This document shows positions 1 to 9,507 of a stretch of DNA of 59,729 nucleotides, one piece after another (position 1 is the stretch's first letter; each line of letters opens with the position of its first letter). This stretch comes from Penium margaritaceum. Taxonomy: Eukaryota > Streptophyta > Zygnematophyceae > Desmidiales > Peniaceae. The stretch spans positions 299,468-359,196 of the forward strand of contig SZWC01000545.1 of assembly GCA_023375785.1 (NCBI GenBank), in the 5' to 3' direction. A model generated the notes under the pieces. That model made no database searches. It saw only the letters and a program-made list of their open reading frames with translations, and had not been told where the DNA came from. Position numbers and translations under genes: made by a program.

Positions 1-108
1 GAGAGAGAGAGAGAGAGAGAGAGAGAAGAAGAAGAAGAAGAAGAAGAAGAAGAAGAAGAAGAAGAAGAAGAAGAAGAAGAATAAGAAGAAGAAGAATAAG
101 AAGAAGAA

Positions 109-139
<31 letters not shown>

Positions 140-147
140 AAGAAGAA
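1..147. repeat. GA / GAA microsatellite
   Basis: About 13 GA dinucleotides run straight into a long GAA trinucleotide array with a few GAATAA interruptions. It forms the left edge of the window, where assemblies commonly stop. No coding frame is proposed. Confidence 0.97.
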
Positions 148-3100
148 CCTCAGGTTCCACCACCTCCTCAGAAGAATCACCTGAACACAGCTTCTAGTTT
201 AGTGAAAATTTTCTTTCTACCCCCCTGATTTTCCACACACCATGTATTCTTAGTGGGATTCTTCGCAGAACACCTCATCTTGAAACCAGTGAAGCTGGAG
301 GATCTGAGTGACCAGATGATCTGAGTGTGTCTCCCGATGTGTCCAGTGGCAGCCTGGAGGGCATGTTGGAGGTTCTTATTCAGCAGCTGATTGTTTCATG
401 GAAGATCGCAGAGCAGAGCAGAGGCCAGTGCTTCTTAGACCTATGTTTGGGGCCTCACTATGGGACCAATGGAACATTTCACTACCCAGCAGCATAGCCT
501 GGGTGGGTCAAAGTGATGGTGGCTGCATCCACTGTTGCATGGAAAAATCTTCTTGATTTAAGACACCTCCGTAAACTAGTTCTTGTTCCCAAAACATCTG
601 TTCTAGATCCCAGGCTATGGTGCTCGGGCACTAAGTTTGGGTTTTTCTCATGCAAAATCGGGCTGTTTCAAGGCCCCATGTTGTGAAATAAAGTAAATAA
701 TGGAGAGGGTAAGGGAGAGATGGTTTAACCACAATTGAAAGATGCTTTATCCTGTTTTTAACTAAGTGAAGTGAATCATTGGCTTTTCAGGGCCAGAGGT
801 ATTTGGTTGTCCTCACTGCCAGGTTACACCGCATTCTCAAGTATAATCCAAGAAATTCATGCCAGAAATGTTTGAGGGAGACCTCTGAGCACTGTCTTGG
901 ACCTCCTTCAGCTGGTGGATGTTGGGCTTAAGTTCAACTCATGTTGCGGCCTGGCTCCTNAAAGATGCTTTATCCTGTTTTTATTTAAGTGAATCATTGG
1001 CTTTTCAGGGCCAGAGGTATTTGGTTGTCCTCACTGCCAGGTTACACCGCATTCTCAAGTATAATCCAAGAAATTCATGCAATAAATGTTTGAGGGAGAC
1101 CTCTGAGCACTGTCTTGGACCTCCTTCAGCTGGTGGATGTTGGGCTTAAGTTCAACTCATGTTGCGGCCTGGCTCCTACTTTCACATTGATAGCTACATG
1201 GATGACTACACGAGAACAAGCTCATGTCCCCCATTGGCTCAGGAACCACGCAGGATGGCTTCTTCCAGATCAGACACAGGATGGTACCCTGTTACCCATC
1301 ATCATTCCTTCTTAGAGTGAGCGGGTGGTGTGATCGTTGGAGTGATCAGTAAGGGTGCACACCAATTCCAGCTTGCAGATCTGGAGCTGGGTTCAGATTT
1401 TCTGTCATCGATGTCTCACTCACAGCTCACAGCGCTATGAATCGGATGAACAAGATCACGAAATACAGTGTACCTCTACATTGGACCAGTGTTATCTCCA
1501 CAATGAAAACACCTACAGCAGTAGATCCTCCATCTCCTTTATCTTTTCCAGAGCTGGCAGATTACTCGAAGACATGTAAAGAGAAGGAGAAGAAGAAAAA
1601 GGAAAGAAGTAAGGGCATTATCTCTCTTCACCACGCACAGCTGTAGCTTTCCCTCATTTTCCAGGCTCACCATTGCTTACTTCATGTCCTCTACACCATT
1701 TTTATCTGGCGTGCCTTGCTTCTTTGTCCAGTCGTTATGAGTCTGTTATGGCTCAGGGTGCGTTTTGGCTGGAGCAACAAACAGGCTGGCCTGAGTCCTT
1801 GTGTTGGGGCTTGTCTAGGAAATTATTTTTTATACCGCAATGTAACCCAGGTTCATAGGTGACAAATCTTTGGTTTCACATGAAATCTCTTTGGTTTCTG
1901 CCAATTGATTGCTTTTTTTTCTGCCGCCGGGTTCCTCTCTGGTGGTGGCGTGACCCCCACAAGTTGTCTCCTTCTTGTGGGATGGTAGGTTGTGCAGGCT
2001 AGCTACCCAACCCCACCAAGTAGTGTGCAAGTGTGGCTCATTGTGCCTATTTTTTCTTCTCATCTTATTTTGGTTCCTGCTTTAGCTCCACATCCTCTCC
2101 CACCGACTCCTTTTCTGCCTGTTTGGGATAGGAAAAAGAAAGCTGTTACTTTCTTTGTTTGTAGCGAAGGAATCTATTTCCAGAGGCAGCTCATCATGGG
2201 CCTTGCAAGAGTGGCCTGATTGGATTAAACAATGATGAAATCATTAAATCAGTCAATGAAGAAGGTGGAATACTCTTTTTGTTTGAGGTTGTCCATGAAC
2301 CTGGAGGTGCAGGTGAAGTCACTGAGAGATGGCTAGCTTCCCCTTAGTAGGAACCTCATTGGGATTTTTCTGGCTCCATTTGGTCTCTATTTTTAAGTTT
2401 AGTTCTTACGATTTACCTAATGAGAAATTCATACATTTCAACCCACCTTCCTTCTTCAAATGTATGCGTCACCCACATGCTACTGATACCAGAACAAAGA
2501 TCACTGGAAGAAAGAAAAACACACCCCCTTAGCTGTTAAAGAAAAAGAAAACAAACAAAAGACCGCCCCGAAGGAACTTTCTCTACAGAGTTCAGCAACA
2601 ACATGATTTGTTGTTTGAGCATGTAGAAACAAGTATTCAGCCCTTGGTTGAAGTCCTTGAATTCGAGGGCCACAAAAGCCTGTGTGGCGTGGTTGGAGGG
2701 GTGGAAGGGGGGGAGGGGGGGGGGTGGGGAGAGCTTTGCGACAGAATCATTGGCGGACGTCTATCATCTTACAAATCAACAAACTCTCTCACAATGCTCC
2801 AAATTTTAGCCCAGGGTTATAGTTCTAATCTTCCTCAGGCTCTTTCTGGACCCCGCGGTGATGTAACCTGGCAAGCTCCCTTTCAAGGCGCAGGGAGTCT
2901 TGGACCTCACATCCCTAAACGCACAATACCACTTAAGGAGAGACCCCTCAACAGAAGAATTTGTGATAGTTGAGAAGGAGGTCAACCTGGCGTTGCATGC
3001 AGCACTGACATGTTGATTTCTGGAAAGCTAGAGGGTAGTTTCGTTTTTTCGTTTCCAACCCTCAACAAAAGCCTAAGTTGACGCTTTGTTATTGTGCCAG

Positions 3101-3290
3101 AAACATGACGGACACATGCAAGTCATGTGTGTCACACACATCACATGCATGTGTGAACCCCAAGAGTTATTCTTTTTCATATAGAAGACATAGTCCTGCT
3201 CAATGTAGGTTCTTCCAGAATTTCATGCCAAACTTTCATATTTGTTTCTTTCTAAAAGGAGATCCTCTCTAAAAAATGAACACATGTGGT
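148..3290. other. Unassigned sequence, no recognised gene
   Basis: I see only short open stretches here. Plus-strand frames near 2220-2335 (containing GLNNDEIIKSVNEEGG) and 2780-2973 look protein-like but match nothing I know, and neither has a clear start or splice context. A G-rich tract lies at 2700-2730. The region may be a decayed extension of the locus at 3.3-6.3 kb or plain intergenic DNA. Confidence 0.5.
738..1177 (+). repeat. Direct duplication of about 220 bp around a single N
   Basis: Positions 738-959 (222 bp) recur at 961-1177 (217 bp) with a few base differences and a 5-base deletion near the start. The only ambiguous base in the window, N at 960, lies exactly at the junction. 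This looks like two overlapping contig ends joined without merging, or two alleles placed in series, rather than a biological tandem duplication. Confidence 0.9.
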
Positions 3291-3306
3291 GGCCTCGTAT
3301 GTGCAA

Positions 3307-3516
3307 CTAAAAAATCCACCAGCAGCTTACACTAGGCACACAGCAGCCTGCGAACATCCAGCAAAAATCTTCTTCAAAAACCGCAATGACCCCAGGCAGT
3401 TGTCGATGCTGCTCATGCACCCACTTCATGCTACCAAGACATTCACAAAGATATCCCCGGTCCTCAATGCCGCTAGGAGTGGCATCCACAAAAATTTCTC
3501 CTACTTTCAGTGAGTC
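3307..3516 (-). pseudogene. Possible tail of the unrecognised minus-strand gene, copy 1
   Basis: An open minus-strand frame includes VDATPSGIEDRGYLCECLG and ends in a Cys/Trp-rich tail. It lies just downstream, on the same strand, of the better-supported fragment ending at 3552. It could be a following exon or unrelated. I know no family match, and no second copy in the window supports it. Confidence 0.22.
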
Positions 3517-3551
3517 TCTTGCTGTGCTTCCCTGCAGCTAACAACTCGAGC

Positions 3552-4271
3552 TCAGATGGAAGTGTGGAACATGACGCAGAGCCGAGAATCAGGCCACTGC
3601 TCAAGACCAGGCTCTCCAGGATTAAGGTTCTGAGCCACTGTGGACTTTTTGGTGAGGAACATGATGGAGCGCAGCTGCAGCTGCACGCATTGATCATCCA
3701 ACAGCTCAAGATTGATGCCCAGAAAGTGGTGGCGGAAGAGTTGGCCAACTTGACCACACATGTAAAGATGGCGGTAGAAGTGTGAGTTGTAGAAATCTTG
3801 GTTGACACAGGACTCAATGTCAAATCGGCCCAACTCGTCCACTTCCACGCCGTGTGGGAAAGAGGCATGCAGGGACTTCAAGAAAGGGCTGATGGGCTGG
3901 TTAAGGTTTGTTTTTCCAAGGTGGATAATGGGAACCTGGTCTGAGTAGCCATCAAAGAAGAAGTCACAGTGCATGAACGGATTGTCACTACAGTATGTCT
4001 TCCAAAGCTGTGTTGGAGGGGGAGGGGGAATGGGAGGAGGCAGGGAGGGTGGCAGGGATTTCAGGTTACGAGGCAATGATGGTGGTGGACGAGAAGGGGG
4101 TGGTGGGGAAGGTTCAGGAGGAGGCGGAGGAGGATGAGAAGGTGGGGTTGGAGGTCGAGCCTGACAGGGGGGAAGGGGAGGTGGAGGTAGAGTCGAGGAT
4201 GGAGCACAGGTGCCCGGTGAAGGTGGGTTTGGTCTGAAGGTGGGTTTGGTCCGGTACGGAAGACAATGCAT
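3552..4271 (-). pseudogene. Unrecognised protein, copy 1: proline-rich linker and C-terminal domain
   Basis: This minus-strand frame of about 239 codons ends in a normal stop. Residues 15-90 are proline-rich (PPPP, SPP and PSPP runs). Residues 90-239 are non-repetitive and look globular, with segments such as CDFFFDGYSDQVPIIHLGK and FRHHFLGINLELLDDQC. The frame is longer than any other unassigned minus-strand ORF here. The proline-rich section follows the conserved NFQENYP segment at 4244-4440, and the second copy (6835-7419) shows the same order. I do not recognise the domain. A role as a structural, possibly virus-derived, protein is only a guess. The link to the upstream fragment needs a frame change or an intron. 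Confidence 0.5.
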
Positions 4272-4440
4272 CTGCGTGGCACAGGGTAATTTTCCTGGAA
4301 GTTGTCATTGGGCGCAATGTTGATGACGGTATTGCCTGCTGGAATTTGAAAATGGAGAATTTCCAGACGTATGCATCAGTTCTCATAACCCGCGAAAGGC
4401 GTGTGCTGCAGCACAAGAACAGGGAATAGCATGGTGTAAA
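4244..4440 (-). pseudogene. Unrecognised protein, copy 1: conserved GNTVIN segment
   Basis: The minus-strand frame here reads LEILHFQIPAGNTVINIAPN and continues DNFQENYPVPRRCIVFRTGP. The second copy, now split by Copia-A, has the equivalent segments GGNTIINITPCDN (20017-20063) and FQTDYPES (7390-7419). Aligned codons differ mainly at third positions (GGC/GGT, AAT/AAC, ATT/ATC, CCC/CCT, CAG/CAA, TAC/TAT). That marks the minus strand as coding and shows past purifying selection. A stop codon lies about 13 codons upstream, so this is either a decayed exon or an exon bounded by an intron. Function unknown. Confidence 0.55.
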
Positions 4441-4479
4441 GAAAGATTTTCAGGCCTAAGATCTCCACTTCTTGTTAGA

Positions 4480-4890
4480 TCACATTAGGTATTTCCATGT
4501 CAGCTGCTTCAAGGTTGGTGTCAACAGAAGTACTTGGAGTGTGGGGAACATGCGAAGTAGTGTTTTTCTGCATACCTGTTGGAATGTGTGCACTTGTAGT
4601 TGTGTCCTTCCCCCAGACAGGTAGAACTGTTGTTCACCACCGACAGGCACCCCACTACCATTGACTGGGTGCAGGAAACTAATTTCTCCAGACTGGTCCA
4701 CCTCCACCTGCTGTTAGATGAGCACCGACACAACGGGTGGGCTGAATGGCATGTTGAATGGAAGCCCCTGAATCTAGAACACCAGCATGCACTCTGCTTT
4801 CCCCTCAATGTAGAAGTTGCACAGGTCAGTGGGAGACTCAGGGCATGTGATGGTATCTGTTGGTAGAGGTGGCGGTACGGATAGGGGTAA
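4480..4890 (-). pseudogene. Unrecognised protein, copy 1: N-proximal segments
   Basis: One minus-strand frame carries CPESPTDLCNFYIEGKAEC, then SPPVV, then VDQSGEISFLHPVNGSG and QFYLSGGRTQLQVHTFQQV. Two in-frame stops interrupt it before VDQSG. The same blocks occur in the same order on the minus strand at 21640-22064 and 20480-20735. In the VDQSGEIS to NGS block nearly all differences between the copies are at third codon positions. The plus strand also has open frames here, but the substitution pattern argues against them. I know no family with these motifs. Confidence 0.58.
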
Positions 4891-4955
4891 GCCTCAGAAC
4901 ATGAGTATCATGTATCGGGTCATAACCCGACTGCACGCGCCAAGGACGTGACACA

Positions 4956-5282
4956 ATGAACCGCTCGCCAACAGCGACATGGGCTCGTCACCCAGATCCT
5001 CTTGGTTTGATGCACTTGGATGGAACATGGTTCTCGTTTGACATTTATTGAGGACAGTTTGCAACGTCGTGCATGGCGAACTGGGTCGTGGGTCAACAGG
5101 CCTGGTCTGCGACCATTGGCACCAGCCTGGGACCCAGGCTGACGGTGGCGGCCACGAAGCTGAACCTGTATTACACCCTCACCAGCGACATGCAGTATAT
5201 GGGGAGATTCCTGGACCCACGGTGTAACCATGCACATTTGAGGAGATTGACAAGGGACAGCCGGGCCAAGTCAGCCCCATGA
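4956..5282 (+). pseudogene. Broken plus-strand reading frame upstream of the 264-codon ORF
   Basis: From an ATG at 4956 a frame runs with one internal stop through WVVGQQAWSATIGTSLGP and VAATKLNLYYTLTSDMQYMG, and then reads out of frame. The next frame along (FEEIDKGQPGQVSP) leads into the 264-codon ORF at 5279. This suggests one older protein broken by a frameshift near 5225. No family recognised. Confidence 0.3.
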
Positions 5283-6073
5283 CAGTGGAGGAGACCGGTG
5301 TTTCTCTCCTCCTTCCCTACGAGTATGCTTATCTGCAGCGCCTGCAGTCCTACCACCCTTCCCCACTGGTTCTGCCTACCGAACGTGCGTATACCAGCCA
5401 AGCTGTGACCTTTCTGGACCAGCTTCTTGTATTCAACACACCGCTTCTGCCTTCCCCACGTGATGACGGGGATACCAAACTCGCCAACAACGACACAGCC
5501 CACGACTCCAAACCAGACAACGACAAAACCACAGCACAGCAGCATGCATGGGCAGCAGCAGCAGGCGGCGGCAGGAGTGGCGGGGGCTCAGAGCATGAGC
5601 ATGAGCAGCTTGCAGCAGTAACGGCAGCACCGCACAGTCCAGACATTGATGCTCTCAAAACTACACCTGCAGGAGATGCAGCTGCAACTTCCGCCACTTT
5701 CACCAGGCCACCTCGTGGCATACTCCTTCCTCTTGGTGCAGCAGTAGATGAACCTGCTGCCACCCGACTCTCTGCGCGCATCATGGCTCGCCGAGCTCAA
5801 TCAGCAGCTGCAGAAGCCGCCACAGAAGCAGCAGTGGTGGCTGAAGCAGCGGATAACGCCGCCGAGGAACATGTTGACAAAGACCAGGAAGACACTGATG
5901 AACAGGAAGCGGACAACGCAGACAACGGAGACAACACAGACAACGCAGACAACCACATTAAGGATGGGTGGCACAGCTCCACGCTGGACGAAAGCTCCCC
6001 CGCTGGCAGTGAGGAACTGGATGCCTTGGCCGACATGTCCACCGCGGATACAAGCACGGACACGTGTTTGTGA
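5279..6073 (+). CDS. Hypothetical protein, 264 codons, acidic and low-complexity C-terminal half
   Basis: An uninterrupted ORF from ATG to TGA. The first 65 residues look globular (SLLLPYEYAYLQRLQSYHPS and TSQAVTFLDQLLVF). The rest is Ala/Asp/Glu/Asn-rich with DNADN repeats and no motif I know. Open sequence in the same frame continues upstream of the ATG (FEEIDKGQPGQVSP), so the start may be internal to an older, longer gene. It lies on the opposite strand to the unrecognised gene at 3.3-4.9 kb, within 400 bp of it. No signal peptide, membrane segment or splice sites were evident. Base composition may keep such a long frame open by chance, so its status as a living gene is uncertain. Confidence 0.42.
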   Translation: MTVEETGVSLLLPYEYAYLQRLQSYHPSPLVLPTERAYTSQAVTFLDQLLVFNTPLLPSPRDDGDTKLANNDTAHDSKPDNDKTTAQQHAWAAAAGGGRSGGGSEHEHEQLAAVTAAPHSPDIDALKTTPAGDAAATSATFTRPPRGILLPLGAAVDEPAATRLSARIMARRAQSAAAEAATEAAVVAEAADNAAEEHVDKDQEDTDEQEADNADNGDNTDNADNHIKDGWHSSTLDESSPAGSEELDALADMSTADTSTDTCL

Positions 6074-6084
6074 CCACAAACCCT

Positions 6085-6345
6085 CCAGTGCAGCCACTCT
6101 TCAGTGAGCTAGCTGCATACATCCACACTCCATGAGTGCCTGAGGATGCTGACATCCTCAAGTTCTGGCATGCCCACGAGAACATGTGGCCCATCCTGAA
6201 TTCTGCAGACTTGCTGGATGAGTGTTTTCTCTTGTGTGCAACACAGATATGGACTTTCCCCATGCCATGCATGGAGACACCATGCAGAGGATCCAGGAAC
6301 TCAAGAACTGGATCACACAACCCGGAGACCATTGACCTGGCATAA
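6085..6345 (+). pseudogene. Broken frame with weak resemblance to a hAT transposase dimerisation tail
   Basis: The plus frame reads LFSELAAYIHTP, a stop, then DADILKFWHAHENMWPIL and NSADLLDE. The spacing of ExxxY, D-L-FW, P-L and A-LL resembles the C-terminal dimerisation region of hAT transposases, but the expected SERxFS block does not follow clearly. A neighbouring frame has MQRIQELKNWI. It could equally be the decayed end of whatever gene lies at 5279-6073. Confidence 0.22.
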
Positions 6346-6390
6346 GCTGTTAGGGTTTCTTTCATGACCATGTGGGCAGACCCAACTGGG

Positions 6391-6421
6391 GGGGGGGGGG
6401 GGGGGGGGGGGGGGGAGGGGG
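6391..6421 (+). repeat. Poly-G tract
   Basis: A nearly pure run of about 30 G residues. Similar long G runs occur at 2700-2730, about 22307-22340, in the right-end satellite, and at the very end of the window. Confidence 0.95.
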
Positions 6422-6834
6422 GTCAGACATCTTTTGGTCATGAATGCATGTTTGCATGGAGTTCATCCACGGTTACATGGTGGTTGCACTTCCTTTCATA
6501 TGTGAATCTGTATTCAGCTTCTCAAGATCACGTGGCCTTTTTTACAAGCATGTTTACATCACATGGTGTTGTTGTCCACACTAGCATTTAATTCTAATGG
6601 ATTATGGTGAAAATGAGGCATTTCCATCAGAGCAAGCACAAAGTAGGCAGCAGTGCTTGGAAACATGAAACATGAAGTCAAAATCTCAGTTGACATGCTA
6701 AACCATAGTCACTGCTGGTTTTTAATTCAGTGATTTTGGATTCTTGGGTTGCGACGGGTCGCAGACGGGTACGTTGCAACTGGAAGGGGTGCAACACGAG
6801 CGTGCTGTGACACGGGTCTCAGAAAAACAAGTAA
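6422..6834. other. No feature recognised
   Basis: About 0.4 kb between the poly-G tract and the proline-rich frame of copy 2. I see no gene, no repeat shared with other parts of the window, and no counterpart of the C-terminal domain found in copy 1. Confidence 0.5.
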
Positions 6835-7419
6835 TCAAAGGTCTTGGTTGCTCGAACGCCAAACCCTAGATAGGGGTGATGAAGGACTGGGAGCACAGGG
6901 TGGTGGCGGAGGAGGAGGAGGAGGTGGAGATGGTGAAGGAGGGGGAGGTGAAGGTGGAAAAGGTGATGGAGGTGGAGGTGAAGGTGGAAGTGGAGAATGA
7001 GGGGGAGGTGAAGGTGGAGAGGGGGGTGGAGGTGGAGGAGATAGAGGTGGAGGTGATGGTGGAGTGGGAGATGGAGGTGGAGGTGAAGGTGGAAGTGGAG
7101 AAGGAGGGGGAGGTGAAGGTGGAAAAGGTGATGGAGGTGGAGGTGAAGGTGGAAGTGGAGAATGAGGGGGAGGTGAAGGTGGAGAGGGGGGTGGAGGTGG
7201 AGGAGATAGAGGTGGAGGTGATGGTGGAGTGGGAGATGGAGGTGGAGGTGAAGGTGGAGGGGGTGATGGAGGGGGAGAAGATGGAGTAGAGGGAGGAGGC
7301 AGAGATCGGGAAGGAGATGGAGTCAAAGATGAAGATTAACAACTACCAGGATCAGGGGAGCTTGGGCCAGTATGGAAGATGACGCATCAACGTGACTCCG
7401 GATAATCAGTTTGGAAGTT
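6835..7419 (-). pseudogene. Unrecognised protein, copy 2: proline-rich part, cut off by Copia-A
   Basis: The minus strand starts at the Copia-A edge with NFQTDYPES, then a stop and CVIFHTGPSSP, which aligns with copy 1 (NFQENYPVPRRCIVFRTGP, 4244-4440). It then enters a 163-codon frame made almost wholly of SPPPP, PPSPP and SPPPH units, ending at 6835. Copy 1 has a shorter proline-rich stretch in the same place. The upstream part of this copy resumes at 20017, beyond Copia-A. The proline tract alone would suggest a hydroxyproline-rich wall protein, but the aligned flank shows it belongs to the unrecognised family. The C-terminal domain of copy 1 is not found here. Confidence 0.55.
6900..7320. 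repeat. GGTGGA-rich minisatellite with a 165-bp higher-order unit
   Basis: Short GGTGGAGGTGAA-type units form a larger period. The variant blocks GAAGGTGGAAAAGG (6950 and 7115) and GGAAGTGGAGAATGA (6986 and 7151) recur at exactly 165 bp, which is 55 codons, so the minus-strand proline frame stays open through the repeats. Confidence 0.9.
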
Positions 7420-8066
7420 TGTTGAATGATATGCACCTTGTCCACTGGCCAGCTGGCTGGCTGCTCGGACAGAAAAGGCATGCACTGCTCTATGGAGTAA
7501 GTCCCCTTGGTCTGTTCTTCGATAGGCCACGAATGCACTGCCCGCAATGGGTATGTCCCCAGGAGATCATCATAGGAAGCACACGTTTGTGGCCTAGTTG
7601 GAACAGGAACCAGAGCTCATGGATCGCGGGTTCGAACCCCGCGATGGCCGTAGTTCTCTTTGTGGCCCAAAGTGGGACAGGAAGCTTCTAGGAAACTTAC
7701 TAGAAAATACCTTGAGGATGACACTTGGCGGTCTTAGGACGCGCCAAGTAGGACTGTAGGTTGAGGTTGGCTCCTGCAGAGCCACTGCAAGCAGAAGGAT
7801 TACCAAAGCTCTTTAAGTATAAAATCATGTACCCTGTATGCATCCATTTATAGTTCTTGTCATTGAGACTCCTCACAAAGTGTCCAACCAAGGGTAGAAA
7901 CCAAAGACCTTCATGCGGAATTCGTGAGGCTGCAAACCAAACAAATCTAAAGTGTGGATCACTCATTTGAGGGTGATATGTTATCTTGGTTGCAATACCA
8001 AGAGCAGTTGGCGGCCTCCCATGTCGGGACCCATTTTCTAGACCGTTGCTATCCGGCGCATTGACA
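7420..8066 (+). repeat. Copia-A 5' LTR
   Basis: 647 bp, TGTTG...TGACA, paired with 19390-20016. The two LTRs show many substitutions and small indels, so the insertion is not recent. It contains tRNA-like A and B boxes (see separate entry). Confidence 0.95.
7590..7639 (+). promoter_or_regulatory. Pol III-like A-box and B-box inside the Copia-A LTR
   Basis: TGGCCTAGTTGG (7590-7601) fits the A-box consensus, and GGTTCGAACCC (7629-7639) is a perfect B-box sitting in a 5-bp stem, 7-base loop T-arm. The 3' LTR keeps both positions (19560-19571 and 19599-19609, the latter GGTTCAAACCC). The flanking acceptor strands do not pair, so it is not a tRNA gene. It may be a tRNA-derived SINE remnant or an internal promoter-like part of the LTR. 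Confidence 0.5.
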
Positions 8067-8068
8067 AA

Positions 8069-8083
8069 GGGTTATGGACCCAC
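8069..8083 (+). other. Copia-A primer-binding site, half initiator tRNA-Met
   Basis: GGGTTATGGACCCAC lies two bases inside the 5' LTR. It matches, with one mismatch, the complement of the plant initiator tRNA-Met anticodon stem-loop (expected GGGTTATGGGCCCAC). Drosophila copia and yeast Ty5 prime from a tRNA-iMet cut in the anticodon loop, so the same mechanism is inferred. Confidence 0.8.
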
Positions 8084-8488
8084 ACTTTTGTTTCCTAGTC
8101 ACGCTTCCAAGACCGACTCATGCATGGTCTTGCAAGGCACACAGGTACAACAGGGACACGAAGATTGGACAACTCCAATCTGCTCCATCGGCTTCTTCAA
8201 GTAGGGTGCAGGCACGTGGCGGACTAGGGGACAAAGAATAGCTCTGTCCATGTTGGACAAGACCCTCAAGCCCCAACGGGATAAAGCTCTACTCCTTTAG
8301 AAGGTGGTGCGGCCCTGAGTCTGTTCTCTCACGACGGCACCATCGCCTTAGGCTATCATCGGCAAGAGGGGCATGCAACAGAACCAACAGCGCCTTTGAC
8401 AATGGTCGCAGTCAGCAGCCTCATCAGCCTCCTCGGCCTCAACGAAGTAGAGTAGAAGCAAAGCAGAGAAGAAGAGCAATCGCCAGAA

Positions 8489-9507
8489 ATGGCGGATCCA
8501 ACGCAAACCCGCCTTGAGACAGGTATGTCCAAATTCACGGTGACATGTTTTTCCTTGTGGAGAAGGCGGTTTGAGATTATCATGAACGTGCGCGGCTACC
8601 TCAACATCCTAAAAGGGACAAAGACAGAACCCACCGATGCAACAGTGACTATGCATGCGGCTAACCTTGTCGCATGGACAACAAAGAACAACATGGCTCT
8701 CTCCATACTTGTGACGTCCATCAATAAGACTCAACACTCCCACATCACAGGATGCATGTTGGCTGCCAAGGCCTATGCAAAACTCTCACGCATGCATCAA
8801 TCAAACGCCCTAGCAAGCTGACTCTTCATCTTGCAAAGGTTGATGTCAATGAGGGTGAGCAAAGGAGAACTGATACCCGCATTCTGCAGTCGTTTGACAA
8901 CGTGCTGCAAGAGGTCCAACAAATGGAATAGAAACTCGAATCCAAGATGCGTGCCATGATCCTTCTGATGGCACTATCGGAAAGCTGGGGGTCCTTCATC
9001 ACCGTATCTGGCAATTGGAAGGAGGAAGATCTGACGTATGAGGCTGTCGCCGAACACGTCCGCAACGAGTCCATGCGACACAGTGACAATGAGGCAAACA
9101 TTTCAGCCTATGCCTCTTGCTTCATTGGACAAGGTGCAAGCTCTTGCTCCACTGAAGGTAACAGTGGAAGCGGTGGCAGTGGAGGGAAAGGCAATGGTGG
9201 CACGGAGAGTTCCAAGAAGCCCATCAACTGTCACAACTATGGCAAGGCTGGGCACTGGGCTAGGGACTGCCGTAGTCCTACGAAAAAAGGCGGGAACAAA
9301 GGTGGGAAGGAGCTCACCAACATGATGGCTGAAGGGTTGTCCATGAAGGGGGCAGCGCTCCTTAGGCCCAAGGCTTTCGACCTTGACTGGAGCACCAACC
9401 ACTACTCCTCAAAAGAGAAGGAAGGATTTTTCTCCATGGCCGAATCTGACATGCGCATCAAGTGTGCAAATGGCAGCGTCGTCCAAGCGATGGGCAAAGG
9501 AGACAAG
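8489..9507 (+). pseudogene. gag: Copia-A gag
   Basis: Starts at ATG (MADPTQTRL). The UBN2-like gag region is followed by a frameshift near 8812 and a stop at 8929, then continues through MALSESWGSF to a Gly-rich stretch and a zinc knuckle. The knuckle reads CHNYGKAGHWARDC, where the second Cys of CX2CX4HX4C is replaced by Tyr. After ANGSVVQAMGKG the frame is cut at 9508 by Copia-B and resumes at 16219. In an intact element this protein would form the nucleocapsid and bind RNA. Confidence 0.88.

Noticed and set aside
4600..4866. Plus-strand protein at the conserved VDQSG block
   Set aside because: The second copy is open on the plus strand too, but substitutions between copies are silent only in the minus-strand frame.
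6749..7289. Glu/Val- and Gly-rich plus-strand frames over the same minisatellite
   Set aside because: They are reverse readings of the GGTGGA repeat. The alignment of the two gene copies places coding on the minus strand.
6835..7326. A stand-alone extensin or pherophorin-type gene
   Set aside because: The frame has no signal peptide and is pure minisatellite translation. Its upstream flank aligns with the unrecognised gene, so it is a domain of that gene.
7583..7655. A tRNA gene in the Copia-A LTR
   Set aside because: The T-arm and A-box fit, but the two acceptor strands do not pair and there is no clean anticodon arm. Kept only as Pol III-like boxes.
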